This document shows positions 14,001 through 23,685 of a stretch of DNA of 64,000 nucleotides, piece after piece. How positions within the stretch are numbered: position 1 is the first letter of the stretch; the number at the start of each line of letters is the position of its first letter. The notes beneath the pieces are model-generated. The model was given only the letters and a program-made list of their open reading frames with translations, was not told the DNA's origin and made no database searches. Location: positions 23,576,211 through 23,640,210 of the forward strand of contig CM075104.1 of NCBI GenBank assembly GCA_037576195.1, in the 5' to 3' direction. A program made the position numbers and the translations under genes. The DNA is from Phytoseiulus persimilis. Taxonomy: Eukaryota; Arthropoda; Arachnida; Mesostigmata; Phytoseiidae.

Positions 14001-14462
14001 AACAGCACGCTAAACCTCTCCGCTCGTGTATCGCGCTCAGAATTCTAAAGTCGTGATTTCGTTTCGCAGCTGTCCGGAGTGAAAGAAGGCGATCTGATCG
14101 TCGGAATCGACGACCTCGACACGAAGTGGTCCACGCATGAAGAAGTCGTTGGAATTGTCCGCAACGCCGGCGACGAAATCACTCTCAATCTGGTCACGCC
14201 TATCACGTGTGACCACCAGAGATCACTGCTGGAAGGTTCCTTGACGTCACCTCGTCGAAGCACTTCGCAGAGTCCGACCGCCTCGGTCTCCTCTGGCGTT
14301 TCGTCCACCGGCTCTTCGAGTAGATTGCAGTCTCCGACTGGCTCCATAATGAGCAGCAAGGGTCACCGCAAGTCCTCGTCGTGGAATATTTTCAAGAGGA
14401 AAGGTTCGACTCGGAGCTCGTCGCCATCCAAGGACGACTCGTTGATTGTTATTCCTTCGTGA
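8004..14462 (+). CDS. RHPN2: rhophilin (Rho-GTPase-binding HR1-BRO1-PDZ scaffold), six coding exons
   Basis: The coding exons are 8004-8093, 10250-10365, 12237-12365, 12502-13595, 13699-13925 and 14070-14462. All have GT..AG borders and matching phases, giving 682 aa, close to the usual length of about 690 for RHPN2. The start is the ATG in CACCATGCC. Residues 31-112 form the HR1 Rho-binding coiled coil, with the conserved [12 protein letters not shown] opening and [13 protein letters not shown]. Residues about 117-460 are the BRO1 domain, with [19 protein letters not shown]-like and [16 protein letters not shown] motifs. Residues about 515-600 are a PDZ domain split by the last intron, with the FGFSVKGD carboxylate-loop region. 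The tail is Ser-rich and ends IVIPS. Rhophilins are known to bind GTP-Rho and to link it to the cytoskeleton. The arthropod gene could equally be called rhophilin-1/2, because invertebrates usually have one copy. An AATAAA lies 244 bases after the stop. Confidence 0.96.
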
Positions 14463-14705
14463 TCGTCTCAGCGACGTAGCCCGCGCGCTCTTGTAAATAG
14501 TCCAAGTGTCAAACGAGTTCAGACGGTAGAAGGCCCGCCAGGAGTCGGCCGCATGTGCAATGTACATACAACTGAATCGGAGAAACGGCAGCGTAGATAT
14601 TTATGCGAAAACCATGGGACGTCGTACTATTTGTGACACAATAACCTCAGTCTTCCGTCGGACCGGCTAGTTTCTTTGTCCCATGCTAGTTTGTGGAGTG
14701 AGGCC

Positions 14706-14711
14706 AATAAA
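14706..14711 (+). terminator. AATAAA poly(A) signal of rhophilin
   Basis: A canonical AATAAA lies downstream of the rhophilin stop codon and is followed by ordinary non-coding sequence. Confidence 0.75.
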
Positions 14712-14935
14712 CCTTCGCGGAAACTTGAAACAACTCGTTCTTCTTGGTTAGTTTATCAACGTGGACAGAGTCGTTAGTTTGTGGACAAGTCTGGAATAGA
14801 ACTGGTTGCGGTTATTTATGCGCATTTCGAAAATGCCGCTTCGAATTTCCACATACGGATCACTAGGAATCTCCGAAGTAGGAATAGCATGAATGTCATT
14901 GTCGGTAAGAAGAGCTCGGATTGGGAATTGAGTTT

Positions 14936-14995
14936 TAAATTTTGTATTTATAATTTTAAAATTATAAAAAAATTATAATTAAAAATAATTGGAAA
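14936..14995. repeat. AT-rich spacer with 22-bp perfect palindrome
   Basis: This stretch is almost pure A/T in a region that is otherwise GC-balanced. Positions 14947-14968 form a perfect 22-bp palindrome centred on TTTTAAAA. It sits between the convergent 3' ends of rhophilin and WDR19, so it may help separate their transcripts; that role is inference. Confidence 0.7.
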
Positions 14996-15015
14996 CGATT
15001 AATTTTCATAAAGAG

Positions 15016-15021
15016 TTTATT
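15016..15021 (-). terminator. AATAAA poly(A) signal of WDR19
   Basis: TTTATT on the plus strand reads AATAAA on the minus strand, 27 bases after the WDR19 stop codon at 15048-15050. This implies a very short 3' UTR. Confidence 0.75.
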
Positions 15022-15047
15022 GCGGAGTCGAATGGTAATGTTCGGGA

Positions 15048-18000
15048 TCATGCCGGAACGACCACCTGATCGAGGTTGAGCTCACCCTCGCACATGGGGC
15101 AGATCATTCCCAGATCGTGGAGAATCAACATGAGCTCTTCAGTGAAAGCCTGGGACCTGCAGTGCGGACATTTGGATTCGTCTCGTCCTGTTAGGTGTCG
15201 TCCACTGGCGATGCACATGCTGAGCGGGGATTTGCACTCGGTGCAGCTCAACATGTAGTTCGGTATCAGTTCGCCACATTTCTCACACGACGAGCGATCG
15301 TCTACCTCCGGTTCTTTGATCACGGCCCCTTTCACGAGCGTTTCCATTTTGTCTTTGTACTTGAGTTCTATCTGCTCTCGGTACTCCGACCTGAGCAGGA
15401 TCGATGCATACTTGTAGGCGGCGCCTTTCAATCCGGCTCTCTGGCACTCGATGACGGTCGAGGTGAGGATTTTCACCGCGTGGGATGGAAACCGTTTGAG
15501 GTTGTCCGAGATCCGCATGAGCAGCTTGGCTGCTCGCATGTGATCCGCGCGCTTGACATGAACTTTGGCCAATATGTAGCTGTGCAGCATGTGGAGCGAG
15601 TTCGTCAGCTCGAGGGGGGCCGTGATTTCGTTCTCGTTGAGTTGTTTACTCATGCTCAGAAGGATGTCATGGGCCACTTTATAGTTGCCGGTTTCCTGCT
15701 CCTCCTCCGCGATGACGACGGCAGTTTTCGCGGCATCGGTATACCGACCCAGGTTTATGTAGAGCCTGCAGAGATATCTCAGGTCTTTGGGGACGCCGTC
15801 CGTCTCCCCAGTGAGGAAATTCATCAGCTTCGTGGCCAGCTCCTTGTCCTGCGCATAGCAAACGGTATCGACGGCGATTTCGATAGCGTCGTTGTTGTCG
15901 TTCGCGGCGGCCTTCATCAAGTACTTGAACGCCTTGTGGTACTGCCCGCACTTCGATAGGTACTTCCCCGCGTTCAAATTATCCCGTTCTTCCTCGAAAT
16001 ACTGAGCTATGCGCTCGTAGTCCTTCTCGGCGACGCTGGCATAGATCTCCATTTGGCGTGTCTTCTGGGCGAGCGCGAACGCTTCTTCGGCGCAGTTTGA
16101 AAACACCAAGAATTCGATAGCTGAAGACATGTCGTTCTGAGACTGGAAGTATTCAGCTACGATCTTGGCTCCTTGAACGGATCGGGTGTCACGGGCGAGC
16201 TTCGCGGCCCGCTCCAGGTTGTTCATGTGACGCAGCTCCACGCGGATGATGCTGTCGAAGTCTTTTGCTTTTTCGTAAGCTTCGATGGCTTCCTTGTAGC
16301 TCCCTTCGCTTTCCTTGTACTTCGCGTACTGGAGGATCACCGTGTTCGATGTCACGTGCGGCAGCAGCTCCCCCACTTTGCCCCAACTCTTGGCCTTCCC
16401 GTAGAGCGCCGCGGCCTTCTCGAAATACTTCGACTTTTCGAAAAGCACTGCCGCTTCCAAGAACTGTTTGTTGGCCTCGAGAATCGAAGCACATTCTTTC
16501 AGGAGGCCGCGGTCGCCGATTTTGAGCGCCATCTCAACACCTTTCCGCGAGTCACCGCAGCGAACAGAGGTCCGAGCGATGCCCCATTTGCAGAACTCAT
16601 CGCCCCTTTCGAGGCCTTTCTCGTAATGCGACAACGCGTTCGAGTAGTCCCCGGCGAGCTCTAGCTGCTGTGCGTATTCCCTGAACGGCATCTCGTCCGG
16701 CGCCAAGTGCTTGGCCAGCTGCAGGGCCTGTTCCCAGTGCAGTAGGTCCCTCCTCATCTGAAGCGCTGCCTTCGGATTGGATGATTTGATGAAGAGCTCC
16801 TGGGCCCTGTCGAAGTCTCCCCGGAAGAGCGACATGTAGCCCTCCAGCTCGTAAATATCCTCGACGTGTCGCACCGTCTCGAGACTCCAGGCCATGCCGA
16901 GATCACCGGACCTTTTGAACGCCTTAGACGCCAAGTTTATGTCTAGCTCGTTCATGGCAGCGTCCGCGAGCAGTTTCCACTCGTCTGGATGATTTATGCT
17001 GTCGCAGATGTTGTAGGCGTCCTCGAGCTTGCGGAGCTTGAGCGCGTTCTTCAGATTGTTCCGCAGCAGCGCCACTCCGGACAATGTTCGATCCACCGGC
17101 TGGCTGTTGAAAGTCGTGCTCTTGCCATTCTGTGTCTGGCAGGTGATCATACCGTTGAGCATCACGAGAGGTTTTATTCCGTTCGGTATTTTGATCTTGT
17201 CGACCAACGAGACCTCCTCATGAGTGTGGGAGTAAAGGTAAAACTGTTTGCTGTCGTAGATTATGAACACGTGCAGAACGCTCTGATCCCAGAGGACGCC
17301 ATCGATCGAGGGCGGTGTTTGCTTGATCAGGATCAGATGATCGTCGGTAGGGGTGTAGAGGAAAACCTGCTGTTCCTCATCGGAGATCACGATTTTCGTT
17401 CCCGACGGGTGAGCGAACAAATCCACGACTCTGCACGAATGACGGAACTGATTGACGTTAGTGAAATCCTGAAAGTAGAACATCTCCACGTCCCCTTGAG
17501 TCGTTCCGTAAATGAGGAAATTTTCGGTGACGTCGATGCAGCTGGCGTTATTGAACATCCGTCCCTCGTCGTTATCGATTCCAATTATTTGAATCTTGTT
17601 GTCTTGCAAGCCGACAGCGTAGTCGGCGGTGAGCTTAAGGCGCTTGAGCGATGAGAGGAACTCCTTGGTGGTCCGAGTTCGGTCGTCGGTGATTGGATAG
17701 AGGGTCGTCCGGTTGTTGATCCCGACCGCTACATGGTAAGGGCCCAGGGCCACGTAGAGGGGTTCGACGTCTATGCGGATCGTGCGTTCCGCGGCCGGTT
17801 CCAGTACGTCGCCCAGACTTATCTCCATCAGAGAAGAGAGAATGGCGAACCGCGACTCGAAGCTGTCCCCGAGGACGGGGAGTTTCGTCAGGTACACAGC
17901 GATATGGCTCGCGGTCCCAACAGCCAGCAATTGAGCGTCACCCGCCCATTGTAACCATTCGACGGAATCCTCGGTGGTGATGATCTGTTCCACCTCGTCG

Positions 18001-18905
18001 AGATCATGCGAACTGTAAACCTTCACCTGAGTCCCACACGCCGTGGCTAGCTTCGAATGTTCGGGACAGATCGCCAGGTTCACGAGGCCCTCTCGATGGG
18101 AGCGGACTTGGTAGAGCTCCTGGCCGATCTCCTTCGGAATCGCGGATATCACAATCACGAAGCCTTCCGTGAAGCCGACAACGATTAGCGCGTCCGGCGT
18201 CCAGTCGTAGTCGATAATGTTTCCGTACCGCTCTTGGAAGCCCAGGAGTATCGGGTTTTCCGTGTCGTAGACGTCGAGAAGATACAAAGTCTTCTTGCCC
18301 AGAACACAGGACACCATGTTCTGCGATTGCGAAGTGTTGTTGCTGCCGAACTTCAGTCGGAACGGTTCGGCCTTCAGAGACGTTTGCGACAAGGTGTCTC
18401 CTTCCTGGTTGCTTACGGTCAACGTGAAATCATCACCTGACAATGCCAATATGTTCTCCTTGCTCCAGGCACCGCAGGATATCCGCTTGGAGTGTTTGCC
18501 AAGAATGGGAACTTTCCGGGATGTTCTGTAGTGGAAAATGAGCAAATTGCCTTTCGAGGTTCCGACAGCCAGGAAAGCCCCAGTTTGTCCCCAGGAGACG
18601 AATGTCAACGTATCCCTCATGCCAGTGTCAACCTGAGTAACGCGTTGACTGTTGGCGTCCCATAAGTAGATCGAAGGGGACCGGTCGGTGATGATTGCCA
18701 ACGTGTCGCCGTCCCTGTGCCAGTCCAGGCCGGAACATAGTCCGGCAAGCGATAACTGGTCGAGGTGAGCTCCTTGACGGTCGAAAATGTTGACGATTTG
18801 ATCGAGTCCTGTGGTGACAAAGTAGTGCGCTTTGAACTTCTGCCAACTGGCGAGCACGGGACCACTGCCACCTTCGATTTCAAACACCGGTTTCAAGTTC
18901 ACCAT
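15048..18905 (-). CDS. WDR19: WDR19 / IFT144, IFT-A core subunit, intronless
   Basis: A single uninterrupted frame of 1285 aa matches WDR19/IFT144 from end to end (about 1340 aa in vertebrates). IFT144 is a core subunit of the IFT-A complex, which drives retrograde transport and membrane-protein entry in cilia. In arthropods that means sensory-neuron cilia. The N-terminal WD40 propellers (about residues 10-600) contain hallmark segments such as SIYLWDAN, LAVGTSKGNLLI and GKHSKRISCGAW. TPR-like helical repeats fill about 640-1200. Residues 1204-1285 carry four CxxC pairs (CEKC, CTEC, CPHC, CPMC) of the C-terminal zinc-binding region. The start is the ATG at 18905-18903 (GCAATGG context). It aligns with the vertebrate start, 21 residues to the first conserved Trp. 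The frame stays open upstream only to a GTG. Lack of any intron is unusual, because vertebrate orthologues have dozens. Confidence 0.97.
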   Translation of the reverse strand: MVNLKPVFEIEGGSGPVLASWQKFKAHYFVTTGLDQIVNIFDRQGAHLDQLSLAGLCSGLDWHRDGDTLAIITDRSPSIYLWDANSQRVTQVDTGMRDTLTFVSWGQTGAFLAVGTSKGNLLIFHYRTSRKVPILGKHSKRISCGAWSKENILALSGDDFTLTVSNQEGDTLSQTSLKAEPFRLKFGSNNTSQSQNMVSCVLGKKTLYLLDVYDTENPILLGFQERYGNIIDYDWTPDALIVVGFTEGFVIVISAIPKEIGQELYQVRSHREGLVNLAICPEHSKLATACGTQVKVYSSHDLDEVEQIITTEDSVEWLQWAGDAQLLAVGTASHIAVYLTKLPVLGDSFESRFAILSSLMEISLGDVLEPAAERTIRIDVEPLYVALGPYHVAVGINNRTTLYPITDDRTRTTKEFLSSLKRLKLTADYAVGLQDNKIQIIGIDNDEGRMFNNASCIDVTENFLIYGTTQGDVEMFYFQDFTNVNQFRHSCRVVDLFAHPSGTKIVISDEEQQVFLYTPTDDHLILIKQTPPSIDGVLWDQSVLHVFIIYDSKQFYLYSHTHEEVSLVDKIKIPNGIKPLVMLNGMITCQTQNGKSTTFNSQPVDRTLSGVALLRNNLKNALKLRKLEDAYNICDSINHPDEWKLLADAAMNELDINLASKAFKRSGDLGMAWSLETVRHVEDIYELEGYMSLFRGDFDRAQELFIKSSNPKAALQMRRDLLHWEQALQLAKHLAPDEMPFREYAQQLELAGDYSNALSHYEKGLERGDEFCKWGIARTSVRCGDSRKGVEMALKIGDRGLLKECASILEANKQFLEAAVLFEKSKYFEKAAALYGKAKSWGKVGELLPHVTSNTVILQYAKYKESEGSYKEAIEAYEKAKDFDSIIRVELRHMNNLERAAKLARDTRSVQGAKIVAEYFQSQNDMSSAIEFLVFSNCAEEAFALAQKTRQMEIYASVAEKDYERIAQYFEEERDNLNAGKYLSKCGQYHKAFKYLMKAAANDNNDAIEIAVDTVCYAQDKELATKLMNFLTGETDGVPKDLRYLCRLYINLGRYTDAAKTAVVIAEEEQETGNYKVAHDILLSMSKQLNENEITAPLELTNSLHMLHSYILAKVHVKRADHMRAAKLLMRISDNLKRFPSHAVKILTSTVIECQRAGLKGAAYKYASILLRSEYREQIELKYKDKMETLVKGAVIKEPEVDDRSSCEKCGELIPNYMLSCTECKSPLSMCIASGRHLTGRDESKCPHCRSQAFTEELMLILHDLGMICPMCEGELNLDQVVVPA

Positions 18906-20737
18906 TGCGACTCCTGTATTCGCCACTTGGCCACTTCCTCTCTCAATAGGCGAATACTTCAGGGCCCTCTGTATTTACATATTTGGTTAAACTCGCGCTA
19001 TGGCTATTGCTGGTGGGGCAGCGACAGGACTCCCCCAGACCGCTGCCAGTTGCCATGGTGACTGTATTGTGATACGTTCTGATACGATCTCTCAGCAGAA
19101 CATCCACTCGCGGTTTCGGAAACTGTGTCCGGGACATTCAGCGACCTCGAGAACAGTGATTCTGGAGAAACTATTCCACGAAATAGAAATGTCTCCGGAT
19201 GCTCGTCATCGAATCTATTTTGATCTCACCACCCGAATATGTCCATCGGAAACCGGTAACAATGAGTAGCCGGCGAGCGAAATTCAGCCAGTCTCGATTT
19301 TCCCTGGCCCGTGGAGTTTTTTTTTTCGCATCCGGCCGAGTGATGCACCGTTCAAATGCGTTCTCTGAACCGAAGAATGATGACGGGGAAATGAAGAAAA
19401 CTGCATTCTACACGGGATCCATTCTCTCAGCCTTCGATCCTCTTCGGCGGCTGGGTCTTTGATGCGAGCGCGCATTAACTTGGCCACTGCGAGTTGACTC
19501 GGTTTAAACTGTTCCTCTCGCTCTCATATCGCATGCAGCTGGATCCGCTAGAGTCGCCAGCGAATCGCAACCCGAGGGAGAGCCAGCGCTCCGAACCGAT
19601 GGTTCGACGCCGTGGTCATGGAGGGGCAGGAAGTCTTTCGTTTGGCACGCCTCAATCGGGGACTCGCTTCCACTATCGGAGCCGCTGTGTACGGTGTGGA
19701 AGCTCACGGAGTACACAGAGCTGGTGGATTCTGATCAGCTGAGGGAATTCAGGACCAAGACTTTTGCGATCCATGCATGAAAAGCTGCGCGTCCTTGCAG
19801 CCGGCCCGGAGTACCACATTGATGGATTTATTCATCTAACCATCGATTAATATGGGTTGGGACCATTCGAAATCCGCAGATAGCTCGGTAGTTGATATTC
19901 AATTATTTTCCTCCCCACCGCTACGCCTGCAGGGGGAGTCTGCTTCTCAAGAATCGCTGTGAATGGTTCTTCACTCCCCCCTGAGCTCTTGGTATCTGAC
20001 TTAAGCTTGTCCTCGAAAGTTAACGCTTGTTCTTTCTCGGGAGCTCAAGAAGCTCATTTCATCTGAGCTCAGAAGGCTCCCGAAACCTCATCGCGCCGAA
20101 TTCGAATCGTTCTGAACAGCGATTCGAGAATTGTTGTCGTCCAGTTGGTCGGACACCTTGATCTCATCCGGGCTCCCCGTTTCGAGAACATTTTCGAAGA
20201 GGCTTCCTACCAAGAGCCTATCCCTGTTCGCGGAATCCTCATGAGGCACACTGATTGTGAGTGGCGTCAACAAACACACTTCTCGAAGCTGGAAACCCTG
20301 CGCTCCTCGATGCTCTTTATCTCAGACTCCGTCCAGGTGATACCGGAGCAAAGCTTCCCGAACCGTACCAGCTCCCAGAGTCGAGACTTTCCATGATAGA
20401 GTTGGGAGCCCGCACGCGAACTGAATGTTCCCAGCGGCTTTCATCATCCGCTCTCCCATGAGTTGGTTTCTCACACTTCGAACGGGAGCTTCGAACGCTC
20501 GTTGTGACAGCACTCCCTCAGAATATCGTGAACAAGAATGGGATACTATTTTCTCCCGGCCCGACGGGTCGATTCCGAATGGAGGCTCGGTTAATGAGAG
20601 ATAGTTTTTCTCGTATGTAGCACCGTGTCAGAGCTAGTCAGGAGATCACCTCTGAGAGTCATACTCCCCTGATACAATGGACTTCGCTCAATGGGAACAC
20701 CGGACAACCGGATCGGAATCCAGTCAAGCGGTGCAAC
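18906..20737. other. non-coding stretch upstream of WDR19
   Basis: The first few hundred bases must include the WDR19 promoter on the minus strand. A poly(T) run lies near 19319-19326. No ORF has recognisable homology or an ATG-anchored frame that stands out. Confidence 0.5.
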
Positions 20738-20811
20738 GCTCCGGTTAATCGGTTCAATGCTCCGGTTAATTGGTTCAATACTCCGGTTCATCGGTATTAC
20801 GCTCCGCTTAA
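20738..20811. repeat. 21-bp tandem repeat, about 3.5 copies
   Basis: Units start at 20738, 20759, 20780 and 20801. The first two (GCTCCGGTTAATCGGTTCAA type) differ by one base, the third is diverged, and the fourth keeps only its first half. The unit length is a multiple of three, but I see no gene around it. Confidence 0.85.
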
Positions 20812-21136
20812 TCTGATCTCGAGCGCCGTTTCTTTTTGCGAAAGATCGCGAAGTTTCCGCAGCGAGGAACGCAGAGCACTATGCTCGCTTGCTCTGTAGA
20901 ATCGTAAATACTCAGGACCTGAAAATCGGCATACTGACGACGGCGTCGCGTGCCCCAGGCTCCACTCTCATGCCGAGCTCGCGCTAGAAACGATAAATAT
21001 CCTCAGCTGACCAGTTGCTATAATTCGATTCGGGTACTTCTGCTTCGTCCTGATACGCTTCAGGAATCGGAAGAGGAGGGCGAGACGCGAGAACGTCGAT
21101 GGTCATGCACGGGGCAAAGGTCAGTATAGAACCACT

Positions 21137-21763
21137 TCAGCAGTCTATCCTGCGTGATTTCGTGAAATACACTCCACGAAAAACTTGGAACACTTGTGCT
21201 GATTTCGTCCGTAGACTCGCGAAAACGATAACAAGACGCACTCGAATAGAAGAATTCTTCGTCAAGGACTGAGAGCCTAATCCCTCATACATATTTGATA
21301 AACTTGAATTTTCAGGGAAAGCTTCATTGTCTTGGATTGGGTATTGCGTCTTGGGAACCATGACCCCTGGAGACTCCGCCAGTAGCTCTGCGACGTAATC
21401 AATTTCTTCCCCAAGGAGAGAAGGCCGCGGCCCCAATGCTTGGGCTATTGGGGCGGGCAGGAGAGGAATGTGATAATGATGATGACGACTAAGATAATCA
21501 TCATCGTCGTCGGAAGCTCTCCGGTGCAGGATGATGGTAGCTAAAAAATGTTCAAAAGTGCGATCGGTGTCGCGCAATTCTCGATGGAAGCTCACGAGGC
21601 ATTCCGACGAGGAGACGGAGCTGGGACGAAAAGAAAGCAGAGTACCGCGTACCGAGCGGATTCGATGAGAGGAGCACTCTCGGTGAATCGAACCTCTGTC
21701 CGTCAACTGCCGATTCCTCCGGTTTCGCGAGGCTCTGCGAATGCAGGTAAGCGCGACGTTCAT
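21137..21763 (-). CDS. uncharacterised ORF, weak candidate
   Basis: An ATG-started frame of about 208 aa runs from 21763 to a stop at 21137. That is slightly longer than chance would give in a window this size. The first half is Arg/Ser-rich with a DDDDD run and a HHHYH-like cluster. The middle (GEEIDYVAELLAESPG) looks more protein-like, then the sequence becomes unremarkable. No family is recognised. The opposite strand has a good splice donor (GCAGGTAAGC) near 21746, so the real gene, if any, could lie on the other strand. Confidence 0.22.
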   Translation of the reverse strand: MNVALTCIRRASRNRRNRQLTDRGSIHRECSSHRIRSVRGTLLSFRPSSVSSSECLVSFHRELRDTDRTFEHFLATIILHRRASDDDDDYLSRHHHYHIPLLPAPIAQALGPRPSLLGEEIDYVAELLAESPGVMVPKTQYPIQDNEAFPENSSLSNMYEGLGSQSLTKNSSIRVRLVIVFASLRTKSAQVFQVFRGVYFTKSRRIDC

Positions 21764-22593
21764 TAGCAGCAGGCAGGGGCGTGACAAGGATTGAGGGAAG
21801 GCCTGATATTGAGATTCAGAAACCGTTCACCGCGAATACGCTCACTCATGATGGGGGCCCCTTGCGAGGTTGATTCAAGCTCCTCCCACCTTGGTATTTT
21901 CCTGGTAGCTTTGCGAGTATGTTCGGTCGCAAATACCCGGCTACAACGTGTTGTCGCGTACCAAGCACCTGACCGGAACTTACAACAACCGTTGCAGTAA
22001 TAGTACAATGACCAATCTTGGGAGCTGCGTCCCCTCCTGGATAATTACGAGAGGCTCTAAATGATTTCCAGTCTGAACGGTTCCAGAAATGCGGTCGGCT
22101 TTGAGTGCCAATCGATTTCGTGCATCCGGATCAGGACCCATTCGGCTGTTTGTCAATCACGGAGGGCGCTTCCTTCCCTTCGCCGCTGTAGGTAGCGAAG
22201 AACTATCGTTTCCTAAGCACTTATGCGGGGAGAGTGCCGTCGACTTTGACAAATATTGATTCCAACGAGCTCACTTGTTAGACTTGATGGTGTTTTCCTA
22301 GAGTTTGATTCTGAGTCATGTAGCGCTATGACGAAGCTTATCGACGGAGGGAGGTGAAGAGCTTCATTCCGATGGACGGACCGAAGCTGAGAGGGAGCGT
22401 TTCACGTAAGACGAACGATGGAGGACGCTTGGCCCGCTGCTCAACTGGATTCGATCCGGGACCGGACTTCTCCGACTGCTCAAGGAATTCGGATGTTGTT
22501 TCCGGAAGTAAAATCATTCCCGTTCGACTCCTCCAAATTCTATGTTTGAGAACTGGAGAGTAACAACGACGAATCGAAAAAATCCCCGATGAC

Positions 22594-22974
22594 ATGGCTG
22601 CCACAAGCAGGAAAACCAAAGTCGTAACTTTCGCCCCGGACTCAAAATCTTTCAGCACCAGCTTGATTTACGAAAGCAACACAGAAGCCAATTTGGAGGG
22701 CGGCACAGAATACAGTTCGGATAACCTGGATGCAATCAATCATCGAGGGAAACATAGGCAGCCCTACGTACTATCAAAGTTCGTCCGCTGGTTTCGAATC
22801 GTCACCGCTAAAGTCAAGGACGCATGTATAGAAGTCAAGCGAGCTGTCGTAGATTTCACGCAGCCGGAAAGATACCTCACTAAGAAACACAAGAGCAGAA
22901 TGTTTTACGAGAGGGAGAGACGACGACGACCTCTAGCTAGTTCGTCGGATGGCACCGAGGCAACAAGCATTTAG
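22594..22974 (+). CDS. uncharacterised small basic protein
   Basis: This is a 126-aa single-exon ORF starting at an ATG in GACATGGC context, with codon choice similar to the firm genes. The protein opens MAATSRKTKVVTFAPDSK, has an acidic Glu/Asn/Asp middle, then an amphipathic basic segment (about residues 58-90: LSKFVRWFRIV and CIEVKRAVVDF), and ends in a charged tail with RERRRRP. It has no signal peptide or membrane span. I recognise no family. No AATAAA follows within 400 bases; AATATA near 23190 is the nearest variant. It could be a lineage-specific gene or one exon of a larger gene. Confidence 0.45.
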   Translation: MAATSRKTKVVTFAPDSKSFSTSLIYESNTEANLEGGTEYSSDNLDAINHRGKHRQPYVLSKFVRWFRIVTAKVKDACIEVKRAVVDFTQPERYLTKKHKSRMFYERERRRRPLASSSDGTEATSI

Positions 22975-23685
22975 GCACGGTTTTCAGGTGCGAGGTTTCC
23001 CTCTGCGGTCCATCCCCCGGAATCCATGCCGTTAACGATAATGAATTCTCTCGGGGTCCGGGTTTTTCGAAAGTTACGGAGCTATCGTTCCAACGTCATC
23101 GAGTTGGCTCTCTCAGAACAAAATCGCTAATATAAGCAGCAGGATGCTGCAGTTGTGCAGAACGAAAGTTGTGATGATTGAAATTAGAGAATATAAGCTG
23201 AAATACATTTTGTCAAATTCACTGTCAGAAGTCGGTCTCTTCCGTACGTGCGGTTCGGCTCTGTTTCCGATCGGAACTGGAAGTCAAGGAAATCAACCCA
23301 GAGCCTCGCTCGAATGATTCACCTTAAATCTTTCTTGACGTCCATCATGCTTTTCAGTTCTCTCAGCAGCAAGGATCGCAGGAACTCGGGAACAGGCATT
23401 TCATGAAGAGCGCTGCAGCAAGTTCGGTCGATAGATGGCGCAGCTGGACAACGGTTTCTGCAGAAGACTTGGCAAGGGCTAACGGTGAGGAAAGGCGCCA
23501 GCACCGTTGCTTTCGCCGTGTGGGTCTCCGACTGTGTGTGTGTGCTTGTGTCGATGGTATGGGTCAGCTTGCCACCGCCATCTTGGAATTTGCCCCCAAA
23601 AATTCTTCACAAACAACCTGTTGCTCTTTTCGATCATGAACATGTGGTTGTGTAAGGACGGATCCTCCCTCGTCGAGCGAACGAA
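22975..23685. other. spacer before the SEA-like gene
   Basis: I see no gene here. The stretch should include the 5' UTR and promoter of the gene at 23686. A short (TG)n-like run lies near 23534-23545. Confidence 0.5.

Noticed and set aside
15195-17654. Plus-strand frames of 163-254 codons inside the WDR19 gene
   Set aside because: They are antisense to conserved WDR19 sequence and have no homology of their own.
18906-18926. Upstream extension of WDR19 by seven codons
   Set aside because: The extension would start at a GTG. The ATG at 18905 has good context and matches the orthologue start position.
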